DNA of 64,000 bases from Sitta carolinensis (taxonomy: Eukaryota > Chordata > Aves > Passeriformes > Sittidae): assembly GCA_032173965.1 (NCBI GenBank), contig CM063310.1:931735-995734 (forward strand), in the 5' to 3' direction. The stretch's first letter is position 1. Every line of letters begins with the position of its first letter. The notes under the pieces were generated by a model. It worked only from the letters and a program-made list of their open reading frames with translations, made no database searches and was not told where the DNA came from. Positions 39,301 to 48,300 of this stretch are shown in pieces. A program made the translations under genes and the position numbers.

Positions 39301-42300
39301 GGAGCAGCTGAGAAACTGCTCCAAAAATGCTTCAGGACATCCCAAAAATGTCTTGGGAACCCCCAAATATGAATTATGGACCCCAAAATTAATCAGGAGC
39401 CCCCCAAAATCCAGCAGGAGCCCCCAAAATGGAATGGGGACCCCCAAAAAATGAATCAGGATCCCCCAAAAATGCCCCAGGACTGTTGAAATTTCTTAAA
39501 ACTCCCCAAAATTTATCGGGGACCCCCAAAATCAATAGGGAACCCCCCAAAATTAATCGGGGACCCCCCAAAATTAATCAAGACCCCTCCCAAATTAATC
39601 GGGGATCCCAAAAAATGCCATGGGATCCCCCAAAACTAATCAGGATCCCCACAAAATTAATCAAGACCCTCCCAAAATTAATCGGGACCCCCCAAAATGC
39701 TCCAGGACCCCCCAAACCTTGTGGACTCCGGTGACTTTGGGCACGTAGGACACGGAGAACGTTCGGTTCTTGTCGTTGTTGGCCACCACCTTGGCCTGGG
39801 AGGGGGCACCGCCGGTCAGACCCCCCCGGGGGACCCCAAAATCCTTCGGGACCCCCCAGAAACTTAAAAAAAAAAACCCAATCCCCCCAAAAATACCCCA
39901 AAATGCCCTCAAAATACCCCAAAAATGCTCTCAAAATACCCCAAAAATAGCTCAAGCCCCCACAAAAGAAAACCCAAAGCCCCCAAAATATCCCAACTCC
40001 CCCCCCCAAAAAAAAAAATCCAGCAGGGAGAGCCCCCAACTCCTCCCAGATCTCAACCCTGAGCCCCCCACCCCAAATTCCCCCAGGCTTCCCTGACTCC
40101 CCCTGGCCCCAAAACCCCTCCAGGACCCCCCAAGACCCCTCTAAATCCCCCCCCAAACCCCCTCCAGAACCCTAAATACCCCCCAGGACCCCCAAACCCA
40201 CCCAGGACCCCCCAAAAAACCCCCAAAACTCCCTCAAAACTCCCCCAAACCCTCCCCAAAATCCAGCAGGGAGAGCCCCCAGCCCCCAAATCCTCCCACA
40301 GTCCAACCCTGAGCCCCCCACCCGGAATTCCCTTGGACTTCCTCCGACTCCCCCAGCCCCAAAACCCTCGGGGACCCCCCCAAGCCCCCCCAAGCCCCCC
40401 AAGCCCCCCAAGCCCCCCACCTCCTCGCGGTGCCCGTCGGGGTCCTCCACGTAGACCAGCACCTCCCCCTGCCCCGCGCTGATCGTCTCCACCGTGAACT
40501 CAGCGCGCTGCTGCACCACGTTCCCGGTGGGCTCGATCCCTGCCAGAGACCCCAGACTCAAATCGGGGGGTCCTAAACCCACCCCGGGGGTCCCAGACTC
40601 AAATCAGGGGGTTCTAAACCCACCCCGGGGGTCCTAAACCCGCTGATCCCCTCCCAAACTGGACACGCTGCTGCACCACGTTCCCGGTGGGCTCGATCCC
40701 TGCCAGAGACCCCAGACTCAAATTGGGGGGTCCAAAACCCACCCCGGGGGTCCCAGACTCAAATCAGGGGTCCCAGACTCAAATCGGGGGTCCCAGACCA
40801 ATTTGAGGGGGTCCTAAAGCCACTGATCCCCCTCCAAACTTGGTGCATGTTCCCCATGGGCTCGATCCCTGCCAGAGACCCCAGACTCAAATCGGGGGGT
40901 CCTAAACCCACCCTGGGGTCCCAGACTCAAATCAGGGGGTCCCAGACTCAAATTGGGGGGTCCTAAACCCACCCTGGGGGTCCCAGACTCAAGTCAGGGG
41001 GTCCTAAACCCACCCCGGGGGTCCTAAACCCACTGATCCCCCCAAACTTGGTGCAAATTCCAGGTGGGCTCAATCTCTGTGAGACCCCAGACTCAAATCG
41101 GGGATCCCAGAGCCACCCGGGGGTCTGAAATCCATCCTGGGGTCCCATGGGGGTCCCAGAGGGTCCCACACCCACCCCGGGGGTCCCAAGGGGGTCCTGG
41201 TCACACCCCAGGGGTCTCAGCTCCAGGAGGGTCCCCTGAGGGTCCGACTCCCACCCCAAAGCACCCCCAAATCCGGGGGTCCCGGGGGTCCCAGCCCCCC
41301 TCACCTGGCCCACAGCCCCTGGGCCCTTTTAGGGTCGAGTTTGGGGGGTCTACTCTCCATTCCCATCCCCAATTCGGGGGTCCCAGCCCCCCCTCACCTG
41401 GCCCGTAGGCCCACACCTTTTTGGGGTTGAGTTTGGGGGGTCCCATTCCCCATTCCCATCCCCAATTCGGGGGTCCCGGGGGTCCCAGCCCCCCTCACCT
41501 GGCCCACAGCCCCTGGGCCTTTTTGGGGTTGAGTTTGGGGGTCCCATTCCCCATTCCCATCCCCGATTCGGGGGTCCCAGCCCCCCTCACCTGGCCCATA
41601 GGCCCGCGCCTTCTTGGGGTTCAGTTTGGGGCGCAGGGGGGCCCCCGGTTTGAGCTTGGCCTTGGGGAACTGGGACAGGTAGGTCATGACCGAGTGCTCG
41701 TCCACGTTGGGGTCCACGATCTCCTCGGGGGTGATCACCTGGGGAGGGGGCATTGGGGAGGGGTCAGCAGGGGGGCTGGGGGTCCCCACGATCTCCTCGG
41801 GGGTGATCACCTGGGGAGGGGCATTGGGGAGGGGTCAGCAGGGGGGGCTGGGGGTCCCCACGATCTCCTCGGGGGTGATCACCTGGGGAGGGGGCATTGG
41901 GGAGGGGTCAGCAGGGGGGGCTGGGGGTCCCCAGGATCTCCTCGGGGGTGATCACCTGGGGAGGGGGCATTGGGGAGGGGTCAGTAGGGGGGCTGGGGGT
42001 CCCCACGATCTCCTCAGGGGTGATCACCTGGGGAGGGGGGCATTGGGGAGGGGTCAGCAGGGGGGCTGGGGGTCCCCACGATCTCCTCGGGGGTGATCAC
42101 CTGGGGGGGGTCAGCAGGGGGGGCTGGGGGTCCTCGTGTCCCCCCCACAACAGCCCCAGTGGGACAGGGACATCCCGGGGCTGTCCCGGGGGGGGTGACA
42201 GGGACAGGGGGTTCTGCCCCCCCCGAGTGTCCCCAGGTGTGCCCAGGTGTGCCCGGGGTCACCTGAGCAGGACAAGGACGGGCACAGGGACAGGGGGGGT

Positions 42301-45300
42301 CCCCAGGTGTGCCCAGGTGTGCCCGGGGTCACCTGAGCAGGACAAGGACGGGCACAGGGACAGGGGGGGTCCCCAGGTGTGCCCAGGTGTGCCCTGAGCG
42401 GCACAGGGGCAGGGGGAGGGCATCGGGGGTCCCCAGGTGTGCCCAGGTGTGCCCAGGTGTGCCCGGGGTCACCTGGGGGATGCCGAGCCACTCGTCCGCC
42501 TGCTGCATGGCCTCGCGCGCGTTCTCCACCGGGCGGCTCGGGTCCCACGAGTCCCAGTCGGGACAGAGCCCTGGGGCACGACAGAGTCAGTGACAGGGTC
42601 ACCTGTGCCACCTGTGCCCATCCCAGTGCCCATCCCAGTGCCACCTGTGCCCATCCCAGTGCCCATCCCAGTGCCACCTGTGCCCATCCCAGTATCCCCA
42701 GTGCCCATTCCCATTATCCCCAGAGCCCCAGTACCCATTCCCAGTGCTCCCAGTATCCCCAGAGCCCCTCACCCGGCGCACAGCTGTCCACCAGGGCCCC
42801 CAGTGCCCATTCCCAGTATCCCCAGTATTCCCAGTATCCCATACCGGGCGCACAGCTGTCCACCAGGGCCCCAGCGCCCATTCCCAGTATCCCAGTATCC
42901 CCAGTATCCCAGTATCCCTCACCGGCGCACAGCTGTCCACCAGGGCCCCAGTGCCCATTCCCAGTATCCCCAGTATTCCCAGTATCCCTCACCCGGCGCA
43001 CAGCTGTCCACCAGGCCCCCAGCGCCCGCCGCTCTGCCAGTCCTTGCTGAAGTTGGTGATGGGAAGCTGCGGCAGGCGGTTCTGGATCCAGCCCAGCAGC
43101 GCTGCTTGGGCGTCTGGCGCTTGGCCTCCTCCTCATCCTCCTCGTCCCACATGGGCATGGAGATGGAATAGTGCAGGATGAGCGTCCAGATCAAACCCAG
43201 GATCAGCTTCAGGTTCCCGTCCACGATGGCCTTGCTGTCTGCGGGGGCACGGGAGAACGGGGGGGACTGGGGGGGACTGGGGGGGAAACTGGGGGGGATA
43301 CTGGGGGGGATACTGGGGGGAATGGGGGGACTGGGGGGGATACTGGGGGGGATACTGGGGGGGATACTGGGGGGGGAAACTGGGGGGAATGGGGGGAATG
43401 GGGGGACTGGGGGGGATACTGGGGGGGATACTGGGGGAAACTGGGGGGGATACTGGGGGGGGATACTGGGGGGGATACTGGGGGGGATACTGGGGGGGAT
43501 ACTGGGGGGGATACTGGGGGGGATACTGGGGGAGATACTGGGGGAGATACTGGGGGGGACTGGGGGGGATACTGGGGGGAATGGGGGGACTGGGGGGGAT
43601 ACTGGGGGGGAATGGGGGGACTGGGGGGAAACTGGGGGGGATACTGGGGGGGGATACTGGGGGGGGAAACTGGGGGGGATACTGGGGGGAATGGGGGGAA
43701 CTGGGGGGGATACTGGGGGGGATACTGGGGGGGATACTGGGGGGGAAACTGGGGGGATACTGGGGGGGATACTGGGGGGGATACTGGGGGGGATACTGGG
43801 GGGGATACTGGGGGAGATACTGGGGGGGAAACTGGGGGGATACTGGGGGGGAAACTGGGGGGATACTGGGGGGGATACTGGGGGGGATACTGGGGGAGAT
43901 ACTGGGGGGGGACTGGGGGGGATACTGGGGGGGATACTGGGGGGAATGGGGGGAATGGGGGGACTGGGGGGGATACTGGGGGGGAATGGGGGGACTGGGG
44001 GGGATACTGGGGGGGATACTGGGGGGGATACTGGGGGAAACTGGGGGGGATACTGGGGGGGGATACTGGGGGGGATACTGGGGGGATACTGGGGGGATAC
44101 TGGGGGGGATACTGGGGGGGATACTGGGGGGGAAACTGGGGGGAAACTGGGGGGATACTGGGGGGGATACTGGGGGGGATACTGGGGGGGGAACTGGGGG
44201 GGATACTGGGGGGGATACTGGGGGGGAACTGGGGGGATACTGGGGGGGATACTGGGGGGATACTGGGGGGGATACTGGGGGTGGGATAGGGGACTGGGGG
44301 GGATACTGGGGGGGATACTGGGGGGGATACTGGGGGGGATACTGGGGGGGATACTGGGGGGATACTGGGGGGAACTGGGGGGGACTGGGGGATACTGGGG
44401 GGGATACTGGGGGGATGGGGACTGGGGGGATACTGGGGGGGAAGGTGGGGACTGGGGGGGAAACTGGGGGGGATACTGGGGGGGGATACTGGGGGGGGAA
44501 ACTGGGGGGGATACTGGGGGGAATGGGGGGGATACTGGGGGGGATACTGGGGGGATACTGGGGGGGATACTGGGGGAGATACTGGGGGAGATACTGGGGG
44601 GGATACTGGGGGGAATGGGGGGGATGGGGGGGATACTGGGGGGACTGCAGGGGATACTGGGGAGAATGGGGGGGACTGGGGAATGGGGGGATAATGGGGA
44701 ATGGGGGGATACTGGGGGGAATGGGGGGGAATGGGGGGAATGGGGGGGAAACTGGGGGGATACTGGGGGGATACTGGGGAGACGTGGGGGCACTGGGATA
44801 CTGGGGGGACACGGGGGGCACTGGGGACAGACAGAGACCCCCCACAGGGACTGGGCACACCCCGAAAGGACCGGGGGGACACTGGGGACACCCCGGTGGG
44901 GAGGGGCCACCGCAGGGGCGGGGCCGGGACAGGTGAGACAGGGCGGGGACACCTGAGGGCACCTGGGGGCACCTGGGGGCAACTGGGGACACCTGGGGGC
45001 GCAGGGATGTCAGGGGGGTCCTGTTTGGGGACAGGGACCCTGCCGGGGGTTTGGGGGTCCCGGGTGTGTCCCCACACCCCACTGAGGTTTTGGGGTCCCG
45101 GCTGTGTCCCCACACCCCACTGAGGTTTTGGGGTCCCGGCTGTGTCCCCACACCCCCGTTGGGGTTTTTGGGGTCCCGGCTGTGTCCCCACACCCCCGTT
45201 GGGGTTTTTGGGGTCCCGGGTGTGTCCCCACACCCCACTGAGGTTTTTGGGGTCCCGGGTGTGTCCCCACACCCCATTAACGGTTTTTGGGGTCCCGGGT

Positions 45301-48300
45301 GTGTCCCCACACCCCACTGAGGTTTTTGGGGTGCCGGGTGTGTCCCCACACCCCATTAACGGTTTTTGGTGGTGCCGGGTGTGTCCCCACCCCCCTGGCC
45401 ACGCTCGCGCCCCCAGGGCCGCCCCAGTTCCCCTTGCTGGGTTTGGGGTTCGGGGTTTGGGGTTTGGGGTTTCGGCCCCGCCCCCGCGCGGTTTTTGGGG
45501 TCTCCGGGTGCGGCCCCGGGTCCCTTTCGGGGAACCCCGGGTCCCTTTCGGGGGTCCCCGGGTCCCAGCGCCGGCTTTGGGGCCCCTTTGGGGTTTCGGG
45601 GGTTCCCAGGTCCCGGTAGCGCTTTGGGGGTCCCTCGGGGGGGTTGGGGTGTCGGCGCCGGTCCCCGCCAGCCTTTGGGCTTTTGGGGGTTCCCGGTCCC
45701 CTTTGGGGTCCCCCGGGGGTCCCCAAATCCCTCTGGGGTCCCCCAATCCCCCCGGGGGTCCCCCAATCCCCTCTGGGGTCTCCCGCGCTCCCGCCCCCCT
45801 CGCGCGGGTTTTGGGGGGGAGGGGCCGGTCCTGGCCCCGCCCCCGCTCTTGGGGGGATTGGGGGGGAGGGGGCAGGGGCGTGGCCGGGGTGGGGGATGGG
45901 CTCCGGCCCCTCCCCCCCCCCGCTCCAGCATTTTTTGGCCTTATAAGGGCTCGGCCACAGCCGAGGCCACGCCCCCAGCCCCGCCCCCTGCGACCCCCCC
46001 CAGGACCCCCCCAAAACCCCCGGGACCCCCCCGGACCCCCCGAGCCCCCCAAGCGGCGCCCCCTCCCCCAAAATTTCCCCCGCTGGGAGGAGGGGCCGGA
46101 CCCTCCCCCTCCCCCCCCTTTAACTTTGGGGTCGCCCCAAATTCGGGGGAGGGGTCTCAAATTGGGGGGGTGGGGGGGTCGCAAATTGGGGGGGGTGTCT
46201 CAAATTGGGGGCGTGTCCCAAATTTGGGGGGGGTCTCAAACGGAGACCCCCGGGGTGGGATTTGGGGGGGAGGGGTCCCCAAAGCCCCGCCCTAAATGGG
46301 GGGGGCCAAATTATTCCTGGGGGGTCCCAAAAAGGGGAGGGGTCTCAGGACCCCCCTTATCACTCTGGGGTTATTTGGGGAGGGGTCCCTGGGGGGGGGT
46401 CGGCCTCTCCAGGACCCTCCCAATTTTCGGGGTCCCTTTTTTTGGAGGGGGGGTCTCCCATTCTCCAACCGGGCCCAGGTCCATGCTCCCCCCTTGGAGA
46501 CCCCTCCCCATTTTGGGGGGGGGTCTTCCCCAGTGACCCCTCCCCCCCATGTTTGGGGTCGGCCAGGACCCCTCCCAATTTCCGGGACCCTTTTTTTTTT
46601 TGGGGGGGGGGGGTGAGCTCGCCCCGCCCCCTCCTCACCATTAAACCCACTTCGATCTTCCCGTTCCCAGAGACCCTCCCCATTTTGGGGGTCTCCCAGG
46701 AGCCCCCTCCCCAATTCCCGAGCCCATTCTGGGGTCTCCCAGGAGCCCCCTCCCAATTCGGGACCCATTCACTTTCTCATCGACACAAACTCCTCCGATT
46801 TCTCTTTTTTGCCCCAAAATTCCAATTTCTCCACAACTCCCGGCCCCCCCCCTCACCCCCGGAGGGTTTCTGGGGGGTGGTTGCAGCCCCCTCCCAATTC
46901 CTGACATCCTTTCAGGGTTTGGGGGGGTTTTTTTTGCCCCTCCCCAACACAAATCGCTGTTTTCACTTTTTTTTTCCTTTTTTTTTTTCCCAAAAAAATT
47001 TTCAACGTTCCGGAACTTCCACTGCCCCCTCCTCTCGTGGCTCACCCAAACTCCACGCTCTTTTTGGGGGGTGGTCGCACGCCCCCTCCCCAATTTCGAG
47101 ACGCTTTTTAGGGAGAATCCACCACTTTTTCATCCCCAAAAACCCCCAACCCTCATTTCCATCTTTTCTCCCCCCAGCTCCACTCGCTCCCCTCGGCCCG
47201 AGCTTTTTTGGGTGGGGGTCTCACGCCCCCTCCCCAATTTCCGAGCCCCTCTCCGAGCTCCCCAGCCTTTCCTCACCAACACAACCCCTGGAAATCTCAT
47301 TCCGGACCCCTCGAAATCTCCTTTTTTCACCCCAATTCCTCGGAACTCCCACGCCCCTCCCCCCCCAAACCCTTTCCGGGGCGGCGGCCGCCCCTCCCCA
47401 ATTTCCGAGCCCCCTCTCCGAGCTCTCCGGCCTTTCCTCACCAACAGCGACCCTTGAAACTTCACCTCGAGCCCCTCGAAATCTCCTTTTCCCCCCCAAA
47501 CCCCCTCCCCACCCCCAAACCCTTGCCGGGGGGGGGGGTCTCACGCCCCCTCCTCAATTTCCAGGACGCTTTTTAAACCTCTCACCGCATTTTCACCAAC
47601 ACAAACCACCCAAATCTCCATTTTCCTCCCCAGATCCAGCTCCTCCACAACTCCCACCCCTCCCCCTTTCGGGTGGGGGGTGGGGGGTCTCACGCCCCTC
47701 CCCAATTTCCAGGACGCTTTTTAACCCTTTCCACCTCCTTTCCACCAACACAAAACACTTCAAATCTCTTTTATCCCCCCAAACCCCTCCCCACACCCCC
47801 AAACTTTTCGGGGGGGGTCTCACGCCCCCTCCCCAATTCCCAGGACACTTTTTAACCCTTTTCCACCAACACAAAAACACTTCCAATCTCCTTTCCACCC
47901 CCCTTCCCCCCCCCCACCCCCCCCAAACTTCCCCCAGCCCCTCTCTCGCCCCCTCCCCAGCCCTTCCCCACGCCCCCCACCCTCCCCTATGGACACCAGC
48001 TTGATGTTCTCCCTCTCGAGGAACTCCAGCGCCACCGAGACGTTCTCCAGCTGCATCTGGCGGAGGTGGGGCGCGCGTTGTACTTGCGGCCCATCTGCTT
48101 CTGGCCTCAGCCCTCGAGCAGCGCGATCAGGCGCAGCCCGTCGCCCAGGTCGGTCTGCAGGTTGCCCACGCGTTTCTGCACGCACTTGAGGTGCTCGTTG
48201 CACCAGCGGGTGAAGGTGTTCTGCTGGATGCGCTTCCAGGGCGCGTCCTCGGCCAGGTCCTTCTCCGTGGCCGGCATCTCGGCTCCGGGCTCGGCTCCCG

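Noticed and set aside
43133..46184. A frame of about 990 codons of [14 protein letters not shown] sequence
   Set aside because: It is the minus-strand reading of the GATACTGGGGG array joined by chance to exon 2 of FLNA.
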